Shown here: positions 26,084 to 33,784 of the stretch, in pieces
Layout of the letters: each line of letters begins with the position of its first letter
Position numbering within the stretch: position 1 is the stretch's first letter
Assembly (NCBI GenBank): GCA_938030595.1
Contig: CALHIB010000123.1
Location: 1 to 37,875, forward strand
Length of the DNA: 37,875 nucleotides
Origin: an uncultured Rhizobiaceae group bacterium
GTDB taxonomy: Bacteria; Pseudomonadota; Alphaproteobacteria; Rhizobiales; Rhizobiaceae
Direction: 5' to 3'
Program-made: the position numbers and the translations under genes
Notes under the pieces: generated by a model
Told to the model about the DNA's origin: nothing
Databases searched by the model: none
The model's input: only the letters and a program-made list of their open reading frames with translations

Positions 26084-27328
26084 ATGTATAAAGTTTTACT
26101 TGCTACGACTTCCATTCTGGGCGCGTCTTTTATAAAGCCTGTTTATGCTTATGAAACTATAAAGATAGGTGTTCTAGCAACAGTTGAAGGGGCTTACACA
26201 GTGCTTGGCGAAGACGCGCTGAGAGGTGTTAAGACAGCGCTGAATAATGTGGACGGCAAGATTGGTAACAAGAAAATTGAGCTTGTTATTCAATCTGTAA
26301 ACACAACACCAAATAGTGTCGTTACCGCAGCCCAAAAGTTGCTTGATCAAAATGTTAATATTATCATAGGGCCAACCTCGTCGGAGCAAGGTATTGCGAT
26401 AAGGGATTTCTCGCAAACAAAAAATCAGGCTACCTTTATCAATGGTATATCGGGTGCCGTTCAAACTACATACGTAAATCCATCCAAGAACTTTTTTCGT
26501 TTTAATACAGACAATGCCCAATGGTCTGTGGGATTGGGGGAGTATGTTTATAACCATAAGAAGTATGAAAGTGTGTCAATTGTTGCCAATGATTATGCTT
26601 TCAACCATGCGCAGGTTTTGGGTTTTGTGAATGAATACTGTGCCTTGGGTGGCGAGGTACTTGATCGCTATTGGTTGCCACTAGGTGAAAAAAAATACGC
26701 TAATATAATTGAGAAAATTAGCGAAGACGCTGACGCGATTTATCTAGGATTAAGTGGTAGTGATGCGCTTCAGTTTTTGAAGCAATACAATGCAACGGGT
26801 GGGAAAGCCAAATTTATTGGTAGCTCCATCACAGTCGATGGAGCCTTGTTGAATGCGCCAGAAAATATCAAACAAAAAATTGTTGGCATGCCATCGTCTG
26901 GGCCACAGTCCGAGACGTGGGGAGATGAAAATTGGCAGAGCTTTCTAAAGGGCTATAAAAAGTCTTTTCCTGCGCACGAGCGATTTGTAGCACCATCTAT
27001 TTTAGCAACCGGTTATCACAACGCTACAAAAGCAGCTCTAACCTGTCTTGAGGAAGTGGACGGTGATTTGTCGCAAGGGCACACAAAGTTTAGGCAATGC
27101 TTAAGCGCGCTTGAACTTAAAGCACCAAACGGGACGATAAAACTGGACGATAACAGGCAAGCCATCGCCAATAATTTTGTGACTGAAGTGATAGAGCAGG
27201 ATGATGGGACTCTGGTTAAAAAGCTAGTTCGAATCAGGCAAGATGTTAATCAAGTTTTGGGTCTGAGCAAAGAAGCATATGATGCCATTGGTTTGCCCAA
27301 CCGTTCTGGCCCTGTGTGTCAGAATTAA
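26084..27328 (+). CDS. Periplasmic binding protein, Leu/Ile/Val (type I) family
   Basis: A 414-residue secreted binding protein. The signal peptide ends at about residue 22 (KPVYA then YETIKIG). The mature part starts with the family pattern IKIGVLATVEGAYTVLGEDA and continues through KIELVIQS, NIIIGPTSSEQ and SVSIVANDYAF, as in LivJ-like proteins and amide or urea receptors. It would capture a small amino acid, amide or aromatic acid for an ABC importer or a sensor. No branched-chain-type permease or ATPase is in the window, so its partner is elsewhere. It precedes, on the same strand, a transporter of a different class (polar amino-acid type), separated by 119 bases with palindromes. The ligand is unknown. 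Confidence 0.85.
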   Translation: MYKVLLATTSILGASFIKPVYAYETIKIGVLATVEGAYTVLGEDALRGVKTALNNVDGKIGNKKIELVIQSVNTTPNSVVTAAQKLLDQNVNIIIGPTSSEQGIAIRDFSQTKNQATFINGISGAVQTTYVNPSKNFFRFNTDNAQWSVGLGEYVYNHKKYESVSIVANDYAFNHAQVLGFVNEYCALGGEVLDRYWLPLGEKKYANIIEKISEDADAIYLGLSGSDALQFLKQYNATGGKAKFIGSSITVDGALLNAPENIKQKIVGMPSSGPQSETWGDENWQSFLKGYKKSFPAHERFVAPSILATGYHNATKAALTCLEEVDGDLSQGHTKFRQCLSALELKAPNGTIKLDDNRQAIANNFVTEVIEQDDGTLVKKLVRIRQDVNQVLGLSKEAYDAIGLPNRSGPVCQN

Positions 27329-27333
27329 TTAAT

Positions 27334-27351
27334 CAATTTGAAAACAAATTG
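27334..27351. repeat. Inverted repeat downstream of the binding-protein gene
   Basis: CAATTTG-AAAA-CAAATTG is a perfect seven-base-arm inverted repeat six bases after the TAA. It could form a weak hairpin at the 3' end of the transcript, but without a T-run it is not a convincing intrinsic terminator. An operator role is equally possible. Confidence 0.4.
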
Positions 27352-27387
27352 TAATGCAAGATAAGTAAGCTTTGCTTTTTGCGAAAT

Positions 27388-27399
27388 GTTTTGCAAAAC
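27388..27399. repeat. 12-bp palindrome upstream of the amino-acid transporter operon
   Basis: GTTTTGCAAAAC is a perfect palindrome 48 bases before the ATPase start. The half-site TTTTGC also occurs at 27377-27382, just upstream. The spacing from the gene fits an operator, but no regulator gene is adjacent and no -10/-35 pair is clear. Confidence 0.4.
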
Positions 27400-27447
27400 T
27401 ACACAAAAGGTAAGTTGGATAGCATCGTTATGATGATCGGGGTGTAA

Positions 27448-28236
27448 ATGGAACGGGAAATACCGTCCAATAATGACAGTACAACTCTTGAAGTAAATGG
27501 GTTGCATAAGTCGTATGGTGAGTTGGACGTTTTAAAAGGCGTGTCTCTGTCTGCCCAAGAAGGCGACGTTGTTACAATGATCGGAGCAAGTGGCTCCGGT
27601 AAATCAACATTTCTACGTTGCATCAATTTGCTTGAGCTACCAACAGCTGGTGAAATTAAACTTCAGGGTGAAGCGGTTGAGTTCAAATCCGGCAAGGATA
27701 GCTTGATACCAAGCAACAAAAGACAAGTAGAGCGTTTTCGCGCGCAGCTCGGTATGGTTTTCCAAAGCTTTAATCTGTGGCAACACATGACGGTTATGCA
27801 AAATGTGATTGAAGGCCCGGTTCAAGTTTTAAAGAAGTCAAAGGCCGAAGCGTTGGAGGTTGCTGAACAGATTTTAAATCGGGTAGGTCTGTGGGAAAAA
27901 CGCAATGAATACCCAGCCTTTATGTCAGGAGGTCAGCAACAACGTGCAGCGATCGCAAGAGCCTTGGCAATGGAACCCAGCGTGATGTTGTTTGATGAAC
28001 CAACCTCAGCACTAGACCCTGAGCTTGTTGGTGAAGTTTTAAAAGTAATTCAATCCCTCGCAGAAGAGGGGCGAACCATGATCATGGTGACGCATGAAAT
28101 GAAATTTGCCCGTGATGTATCCACACAAGTGATCTATTTACACGAGGGTATAATTGAGGAGCAAGGGCCACCTTCACAGGTCTTTAACAATCCAAAAAGT
28201 GAGCGTTGCAAACAATTTGTGCAGTCTGTTCACTAA
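27448..28236 (+). CDS. Polar amino-acid ABC transporter, ATPase subunit (HisP/GlnQ-like)
   Basis: A 262-residue ABC ATPase. Walker A is GASGSGKS (46-53), the Q-loop is MVFQSFNLW, the signature MSGGQQQR (159-166), Walker B VMLFDEP with D183 and E184, and the switch His is in MVTHEMKFA. SFNLW and MTVMQNVIEGP are typical of the histidine/glutamine/arginine importer group. GGGG lies five bases before the ATG. It is the first gene of a compact importer operon (ATPase, binding protein, two permeases) and energises uptake from the periplasm. The substrate class is polar or charged amino acids or similar compounds. Confidence 0.9.
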   Translation: MEREIPSNNDSTTLEVNGLHKSYGELDVLKGVSLSAQEGDVVTMIGASGSGKSTFLRCINLLELPTAGEIKLQGEAVEFKSGKDSLIPSNKRQVERFRAQLGMVFQSFNLWQHMTVMQNVIEGPVQVLKKSKAEALEVAEQILNRVGLWEKRNEYPAFMSGGQQQRAAIARALAMEPSVMLFDEPTSALDPELVGEVLKVIQSLAEEGRTMIMVTHEMKFARDVSTQVIYLHEGIIEEQGPPSQVFNNPKSERCKQFVQSVH

Positions 28237-28261
28237 TATTATTTTCAAAGGGAGAAAACAC

Positions 28262-29032
28262 ATGAAAAAATATCTATCAATTTTGGGCGGCACAGTTGCT
28301 GCTTTAGCACTAAGCGTACAGCTTGCATCTGCTGAGCTTAAAGTCGGTTTTGCTGCTGAAAACTATGCACCGTTCACTGAAAAAGGTGCAGATGGCAAAT
28401 GGACTGGCTGGGAAGTTGAAATCAAGGATGCACTTTGCGAAGCAATGGGCGAAGAGTGTACGGTTGTTGAAATTGCATGGGACGGTATCATTCCTGCGCT
28501 TATGTCAAAGAAGATGGATGTCATCATCGCTTCAATGTCAATCACTGACGAGCGCAAGAAAACAATCAACTTCTCTGACAAATACTACAATACACCCGCT
28601 GTTATTGTTGCACCAAAAAGCTCAAGCATTTCTGGTGATCCGGCAAGCGTAAAAGGTAAAATCGTTGGCGTTCAGGTTTCAACAATTCACGCAAACTACG
28701 TTGAAAAGCATTTCACAGATGCAGAAGCAAAATCATACAACACATTTGACGAGCACAACCAGGATCTGGTTTCTGGCCGTGTGGATGCTGTTGTGGGCGA
28801 TTCACTTGCAATGCAACCATTCCTGACAAGTGATGCTGGTAAAGCTTTTGAAATCAAGGGCGAGCTAAACGACGTTGAAGTCTTTGGCCCAGGCGTCGGC
28901 GTCGGCATGCGTAAAGAAGACACAGAGCTTGAAGCAAAGGTAAATGCAGCAATTGCAAAAATCCGCGCGGATGGCACATACGACAAGATTTCAAAGAAAT
29001 ACTTTGATTTCGATATCTACGGCGGCAACTAA
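28262..29032 (+). CDS. Polar amino-acid ABC transporter, periplasmic binding protein
   Basis: A 256-residue type II binding protein of the HisJ/ArgT/GlnH family. The signal peptide ends at ASA (residue 24), then LKVGFAAENYAPF. GWEVEIKDALCEAMGEECTV, IIASMSITDERKKTINFSDK and VSGRVDAVVGDSLAM follow in family order. I use ATG 28262, seven bases after AAGGGAG; a longer frame from 28154 overlaps the ATPase gene and would bury the signal peptide. It binds the substrate in the periplasm and delivers it to the two permeases downstream. The arginine/ornithine-type ligand pocket cannot be confirmed by eye. Confidence 0.9.
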   Translation: MKKYLSILGGTVAALALSVQLASAELKVGFAAENYAPFTEKGADGKWTGWEVEIKDALCEAMGEECTVVEIAWDGIIPALMSKKMDVIIASMSITDERKKTINFSDKYYNTPAVIVAPKSSSISGDPASVKGKIVGVQVSTIHANYVEKHFTDAEAKSYNTFDEHNQDLVSGRVDAVVGDSLAMQPFLTSDAGKAFEIKGELNDVEVFGPGVGVGMRKEDTELEAKVNAAIAKIRADGTYDKISKKYFDFDIYGGN

Positions 29033-29045
29033 GCCAGATTAATTT

Positions 29046-29068
29046 CAGGGGGCATAATCTGCCCCCTG
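29046..29068 (+). terminator. GC-rich stem-loop between binding-protein and permease genes
   Basis: CAGGGGGC (29046-29053) and GCCCCCTG (29061-29068) form a perfect eight-pair stem with a seven-base loop, 14 bases after the binding-protein stop. There is no T-run after it. It is therefore better read as a partial attenuator or 3' mRNA stabiliser, which in importer operons allows much more binding protein than permease to be made. Confidence 0.6.
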
Positions 29069-29118
29069 ATTTACATAAAACTTCTACATGAGTTTCATTC
29101 ATGTAATTTGGAATTTTC

Positions 29119-29832
29119 ATGGAACACGCATTAGAAATCCTAAGCTACAACCCGCCCGGGTGGGGCGGCGCCTTATTGCGTGGTCTGGCAAGCACATTGC
29201 AAATTGCACTCGGTGCCTATTTGCTGGGGCTAATAATTGGATTTGCTGGTGCGTTTGGCAAAATCTATGGCGGCCCGATTTTACGCGGTTCTTTAAAAGT
29301 ATATACAACTATTATCCGCGCCATTCCGGAATTGGTGCTTATCCTTTTATTGTTCTACGCAGGCGGTGATTTATTAAATTACATTCTGGAAAGCATGGGA
29401 TTTGCACGTGTCGAAATCAATGCTGTTGCAGCAGGTATTTATGTCATTGGATTTGTGCAAGGTGCTTATTCGATAGAAGTATTGCGCGGAGCTTTTCTTG
29501 CAGTCCCAGCTGGTCAAATTGAAGCGGCAAAAGCAATTGGCATGTCATGGTGGAAATGTCATACGCGGGTTGTTATTCCAGCCATGTTACCTTTCGCATT
29601 GCCCGGTTTGGCAAATTTGTGGCTGATCGCAACAAAAGAAACCGCACTTTTGGCGGTAATCGGTCTTAGTGAATTAGCGCTTGTGACCAAGCAGGCAACG
29701 GGAACAACCAAATCCTTTTTCACGCTCTATATGGCTGCTGGAGCGCTGTATCTTTGCGTCACGCTTGCATCTAATGTGATTTTCGGATTTATCGAACGCC
29801 ATTATAGGCGCGGCCAACCGGTGCAGGGATAA
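29119..29832 (+). CDS. Polar amino-acid ABC transporter, permease 1 (HisQ-like)
   Basis: A 237-residue membrane protein with about five helices. The start (GGALLRGLASTLQIALGAYL) and VYTTIIRAIPELVLILLLFY are standard for HisQ/GlnP-type permeases. The cytoplasmic EAA loop, QIEAAKAIGMSWWKCHTRVV (about 134-153), docks on the ATPase. It lies 86 bases after the binding-protein gene, beyond the stem-loop, and five bases before permease 2. With permease 2 it forms the heterodimeric membrane channel of the importer. Confidence 0.9.
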   Translation: MEHALEILSYNPPGWGGALLRGLASTLQIALGAYLLGLIIGFAGAFGKIYGGPILRGSLKVYTTIIRAIPELVLILLLFYAGGDLLNYILESMGFARVEINAVAAGIYVIGFVQGAYSIEVLRGAFLAVPAGQIEAAKAIGMSWWKCHTRVVIPAMLPFALPGLANLWLIATKETALLAVIGLSELALVTKQATGTTKSFFTLYMAAGALYLCVTLASNVIFGFIERHYRRGQPVQG

Positions 29833-29837
29833 GGCAG

Positions 29838-30542
29838 ATGGAGTGGTTCCCTGGCGAATGGTACTGGATACCAGAATATTTTCCCAAGCTTCTTGATGGC
29901 CTTTGGCTAACAATAAAGCTTTTGGTTCTTTCAATTGTAATCGGTATGAGCCTAGCTATTCCGATCGGGCTTGTTCAGGTAACTGGACCACGACCATTGG
30001 CATGGCTTGCAAAAGGTTTTTGCACAGTCATAAGGGGCACGCCCTTACTCATACAATTGTGGTTGATTTATTATGGTATTGGTTCGTTTTTCCCGCAATG
30101 GGGCCTCAACGAAACTTTTCTCTGGCCGTACTTAAGGGCTGGTTTCCCATACGCTGTATTTGCATTTTCCATCAGTGTTGCCGGTTATGTTGGCGAAGTG
30201 ATGCGTGGTGCATTTCGTGGCGTACCCAAGGGTGAACTGGAAGCTGCCCGTTCCATTGGCATGTCACCTTTTCAGATATTAAGACGTGTTTGGCTACCAA
30301 GAGCCTTGCAAAATGTTTTCCCTACGTTGACGGGTGAGTTTATTTTAACACTAAAGGCAACGCCGCTCGCTTCTACAATAACAGTCTTTGAGGTTTACGG
30401 AATAGGTTCGCAAATACGTCAGGAAACATATTTGATATACGAACCGCTGTTATTGATTGCCCTGATTTATCTATGCCTGGCAGGCCCATTGATTATGATG
30501 TTTAATTATCTTGAAAACAAAATTCCAAAGCGCGTATCATGA
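29838..30542 (+). CDS. Polar amino-acid ABC transporter, permease 2 (HisM-like)
   Basis: A 234-residue permease with about five helices. LLDGLWLTIKLLVLSIVIGM opens the domain, VIRGTPLLIQLWLIYYGIGS is the family's conserved second region, and GELEAARSIGMSPFQILRRV (about 132-151) is the EAA loop that contacts the ATPase. The stop codon overlaps the ATG of the amidohydrolase gene (ATGA at 30539-30542). Transport and the first catabolic step are thus translationally coupled, which is a strong hint that the imported compound is the hydrolase's substrate. Confidence 0.9.
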   Translation: MEWFPGEWYWIPEYFPKLLDGLWLTIKLLVLSIVIGMSLAIPIGLVQVTGPRPLAWLAKGFCTVIRGTPLLIQLWLIYYGIGSFFPQWGLNETFLWPYLRAGFPYAVFAFSISVAGYVGEVMRGAFRGVPKGELEAARSIGMSPFQILRRVWLPRALQNVFPTLTGEFILTLKATPLASTITVFEVYGIGSQIRQETYLIYEPLLLIALIYLCLAGPLIMMFNYLENKIPKRVS

Positions 30543-31156
30543 AAAAACAAAGAGAACTTATCGAAGGAAACGCTGCACTAATCGTGATTGATATTCAGGC
30601 CAGTACATTTATTGACGATAGCAAAGAACGTGCTATCGCTAATATGCAGGGCTTTAAGGAGCGAATGTTAAAAGCGCGTGTTGCAATCGATAAGGCGCGC
30701 GAGTGCGATATTCCTGTCATTTTTATTCAGGAAATTCATCGCAAGGACCTAAGTGATTTTGGTCGTGAACTGGATGGGGATGAAACGGTTCATTGTCTTG
30801 ATAATAATCCAGGCACAGACATTGCCGTTAAAGAGATGGGGTTCAGGCCGGATGACTATATCATCCCTAAACGTCGCTATTCTTCTTTTTACGGAACGGA
30901 TCTGGAAATACTTCTGCGCGGTCTTAAAGTCGATACGCTCATTTTGGTAGGCGCGCTGACGGATGTTTGTGTGCACTATACATTTGTTGATGCGCATCAA
31001 GGAGATTACTTCTGCCGCGTTATTGAAGACTGCGTGGGTGGTTCAAGCATTGAAGCCCACGAAGCCTCACTCAAAGCCATGGAATATTTGCAAACAGGCG
31101 CAATTCGCTCACTAGACGAAGTGCTTGATGCCATGACAGCGACAGCGAAGGTCTGA
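30539..31156 (+). CDS. Isochorismatase-fold cysteine hydrolase (amidohydrolase type)
   Basis: A 205-residue enzyme with the complete Asp-Lys-Cys triad of the family: D18 in LIVIDIQ, K111 in IIPKRRYSSFYGTDLE and C144 in GALTDVCVHYT. The non-proline cis-peptide site before the Cys loop also looks normal. Members cleave amides or carbamoyl groups (nicotinamidase, N-carbamoylsarcosine amidohydrolase, ureidoacrylate hydrolase) or the isochorismate ether. Coupling to an amino-acid importer upstream and a sarcosine/dimethylglycine-type dehydrogenase downstream makes an N-carbamoyl or amide derivative of an N-methyl amino acid an attractive substrate; this is inference. The next gene starts 117 bases later. 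Confidence 0.85.
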   Translation: MKKQRELIEGNAALIVIDIQASTFIDDSKERAIANMQGFKERMLKARVAIDKARECDIPVIFIQEIHRKDLSDFGRELDGDETVHCLDNNPGTDIAVKEMGFRPDDYIIPKRRYSSFYGTDLEILLRGLKVDTLILVGALTDVCVHYTFVDAHQGDYFCRVIEDCVGGSSIEAHEASLKAMEYLQTGAIRSLDEVLDAMTATAKV

Positions 31157-31273
31157 CTGTTAAATCAACGCCATTATTGTTCGCATAATTCTCTTAACGC
31201 TATCAGGTCATAAGCGTAGTGTTTTCAAAATATGCTATGAAGCAAAGCAAATTAAGTTGTTCTGGAGAATGTC

Positions 31274-33694
31274 ATGCGCGAACACGCACAAGCCGTAGTT
31301 ATTGGTGGGGGCGTTATTGGTTGCTCCATTTTATATCATCTAACGAAACTGGGTTGGAGCGATGTTGTGCTTTTGGAGCGCGACGAACTAACGTCTGGCA
31401 GTACCTGGCATGCGGCTGCCAACATTCACGGTTTGCATGACAACAATAACATAAGCCGTATCCAGCACTATACGATGAACTTGTATAAAGAGCTGGAAGA
31501 AATTACAGGCCAAGGCTGTGGCGTATTCCAACCTGGGTCCTTGTATCTCGCACAAACACAAGAGCGCGAACATCAGTTAAGATTACAAGCTGCCAAGGCC
31601 AAATATTATGGTTTGGATTTTCATGAAGTAACGCGTGATGAAGCGGAAAAGCTTCACCCGCTTGTAAACTATGATGGCATTCGCTGCATCATGTGGGAAC
31701 CTTCTGGTGGCAATGTTGACCCTTCTGGCGTTACCAATGCTTATGCAACAGGTGCTAAAAATAATGGTGCAGAAATTCATCGCTTTACGCCGGTAACAGG
31801 AACCGAACAACAAGCTGATGGCACTTGGATTGTTCGAACGCCCAAGGGTGATATCAAAACAGAAGTTGTAGTAAATGCAGCGGGTCTTTGGGGGCGTGAA
31901 GTTGCAGCCATGGCTGGTATTGAACTTCCGCTACAACCAACAGAGCATCAGTATTTTGTAACAGAAACCATGCCGGAAATTGAGGCCATGCCAGCAAGGC
32001 TTCCATCGGTGGCCGACCGTGATGGTGAATATTATTTGCGCCAGGAAGGTCAAGGCTTGCTCGTTGGAGCATATGAAAAAGACGTTCGCTTCTGGGCGGA
32101 AGAGGGAACACCCCTTGATTTTGGGCATGAACTTTTTGGCGATGATATCGAACGCATCGAAGAAAATATGATGCGTGCCATAGACCGTGTTCCGGCACTA
32201 GGTAGCGCAGGTATTAAGCGGGTAATCAATGGCCCAATGATCTGGTCGCCAGACAGCAATGCGCTTTTTGGTCCAGTGCCTGAGCTTAAAGGCTATTTTT
32301 GTTGTAACGGCATTATTCCAGGCTTTTCTCAATCGGGTGGCTTGGGGCAACTCTCTGCTGAATGGATTGTAACAGGCGAACCGCATTTGGACATGTTCCC
32401 TTGGGACTTGTCGCGCTTTGGGAGTTGGGCGGACAAGAAATTCACAAAAGCCAAAGTCGGTGACCAATATGCAAACCGCTTCTCAATTCATTTCCCGAAT
32501 GAAGAACGTGCTGTTGGCCGTCCTGTTAGAACGCGTCCGATTTACGAAACCCAGAAAAAGATGGGTGCAGTCTTTGGCTTGAATTATGGTTGGGAGCATC
32601 CACTTTGGTTCGCCGATGAAGAGGGCGTTGTAGATACAAATGGCTTCACTCGTCAAAACTGGTGGGAGCGAGTTGGCCGTGAGTGTCGAATGCTGCGTGA
32701 TAATGCGGGCATCATTGATATCTCAAACTTTGCCAAATACCACGTTAAAGGGGATGGTGCCTCTAACTGGTTAAACTCAGTTTTTGCAAACAATATGCCA
32801 AAAGCGATTGGTCGCTCTTGTCTTGCACCTTTGATTGGTGTGCGTGGTGGTATTGCAGGTGATTTCACAATTACAAAACTGGCAGATGAAGAGTTTCTAA
32901 TCGTCGGTTCAGGCATGGCTGAAAGATATCACGCGCGTTATTTCAATAATTCAAATAAGCCTGAAACGGTATCTTTTGAAAGCAAGACTGAAGCCATGTG
33001 CGGCTTTAATGTAGCGGGGCCAAAGTCGCGCGACATGCTGCAACGCATGACGAATGCGTCACTTGCTACTGAAGATTTCCCGTTTATGCGATCGCAGAAA
33101 ATCACGCTAGCAGGCATTGAGCTTGTTGCACTTCGTGTTTCATTTACAGGCGACCTTGGTTGGGAGTTACACTGCGAAGAAAAAGACCAACAGGCTCTTT
33201 ATGAAGCCTTGTTGGAAGCGGGTAAGGAATTTGGAGCAGGGCCAGTGGGCTCGCGTGCATTGATGTCGCTTCGTATTGAAAAAGGTTATGGCTCCTGGTC
33301 GCGTGAATACAGCCCGGAATATTGGCCGCAAGAAGTTGGCCTTGATGGACTTTGCAAAATGGACAAAGAGTTCATGAACAAGGAAGCGGCGCAGACAAAT
33401 ATGCAAAAAGCTGCGCGTGAGAAGCTTGTAATTTTCGCGCTGGATGAAGCAGACGTTTCAGCTTCAAATGCAGACGCAACAGGCGGAGAGCCTGTTTTTA
33501 AAAATGGTGATCCAATCGGGCGCATTTCTTCAGGAGCCTATGGCTATACCGTAGGTCAATCATTAGCATTGGGATTTGTGAAAAATGCGCAAGCAGGCGA
33601 CCGTGTTGAGGTGATGGTTCTGGGCAAACCCCATGGCGCTACCATTTTGTCTGAACCGCCGTTTGACCCCAAGGGCGAGAAGCTGCGCGCATAG
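31274..33694 (+). CDS. FAD-dependent dimethylglycine/sarcosine dehydrogenase-type protein with GcvT domain
   Basis: An 806-residue two-part enzyme. Residues 1-365 are a DAO-type FAD domain: GGGVIG (11-16), and H46 in SGSTWHAAA aligns with the histidine that carries covalent FAD in mitochondrial DMGDH and SarDH. A linker (about 366-425) leads to a GcvT-like folate-binding half (about 430-800, e.g. AGDFTITKLADEEFLIVGSG, SFTGDLGWELHCEE and IEKGYGSWSREYSPEYWP). Such enzymes oxidise an N-methyl group and pass the one-carbon unit to tetrahydrofolate. GGAG sits six bases before the ATG. Its position after the importer and hydrolase suggests sarcosine or another N-methyl amino acid as substrate. Similarity cannot separate DMGDH from SarDH activity. 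Confidence 0.88.
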   Translation: MREHAQAVVIGGGVIGCSILYHLTKLGWSDVVLLERDELTSGSTWHAAANIHGLHDNNNISRIQHYTMNLYKELEEITGQGCGVFQPGSLYLAQTQEREHQLRLQAAKAKYYGLDFHEVTRDEAEKLHPLVNYDGIRCIMWEPSGGNVDPSGVTNAYATGAKNNGAEIHRFTPVTGTEQQADGTWIVRTPKGDIKTEVVVNAAGLWGREVAAMAGIELPLQPTEHQYFVTETMPEIEAMPARLPSVADRDGEYYLRQEGQGLLVGAYEKDVRFWAEEGTPLDFGHELFGDDIERIEENMMRAIDRVPALGSAGIKRVINGPMIWSPDSNALFGPVPELKGYFCCNGIIPGFSQSGGLGQLSAEWIVTGEPHLDMFPWDLSRFGSWADKKFTKAKVGDQYANRFSIHFPNEERAVGRPVRTRPIYETQKKMGAVFGLNYGWEHPLWFADEEGVVDTNGFTRQNWWERVGRECRMLRDNAGIIDISNFAKYHVKGDGASNWLNSVFANNMPKAIGRSCLAPLIGVRGGIAGDFTITKLADEEFLIVGSGMAERYHARYFNNSNKPETVSFESKTEAMCGFNVAGPKSRDMLQRMTNASLATEDFPFMRSQKITLAGIELVALRVSFTGDLGWELHCEEKDQQALYEALLEAGKEFGAGPVGSRALMSLRIEKGYGSWSREYSPEYWPQEVGLDGLCKMDKEFMNKEAAQTNMQKAAREKLVIFALDEADVSASNADATGGEPVFKNGDPIGRISSGAYGYTVGQSLALGFVKNAQAGDRVEVMVLGKPHGATILSEPPFDPKGEKLRA

Positions 33695-33784
33695 TAGAAA
33701 TAAAATCTCAACTAACTATGTTAAAAGAGGTGGTGCTGTCGTAGGAATACACAGTATTTAATCACACTCAAAATCAGGTAACCC

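Noticed and set aside
28154-28261. Extended N-terminus of the polar amino-acid binding protein
   Set aside because: It overlaps the ATPase gene and would put 36 residues before a perfect signal peptide; ATG 28262 has AAGGGAG at ideal spacing.
29046-29068. Full intrinsic terminator
   Set aside because: The stem is strong, but the bases after it (ATTTACAT) are not a T-run and the operon continues with functionally linked permeases.
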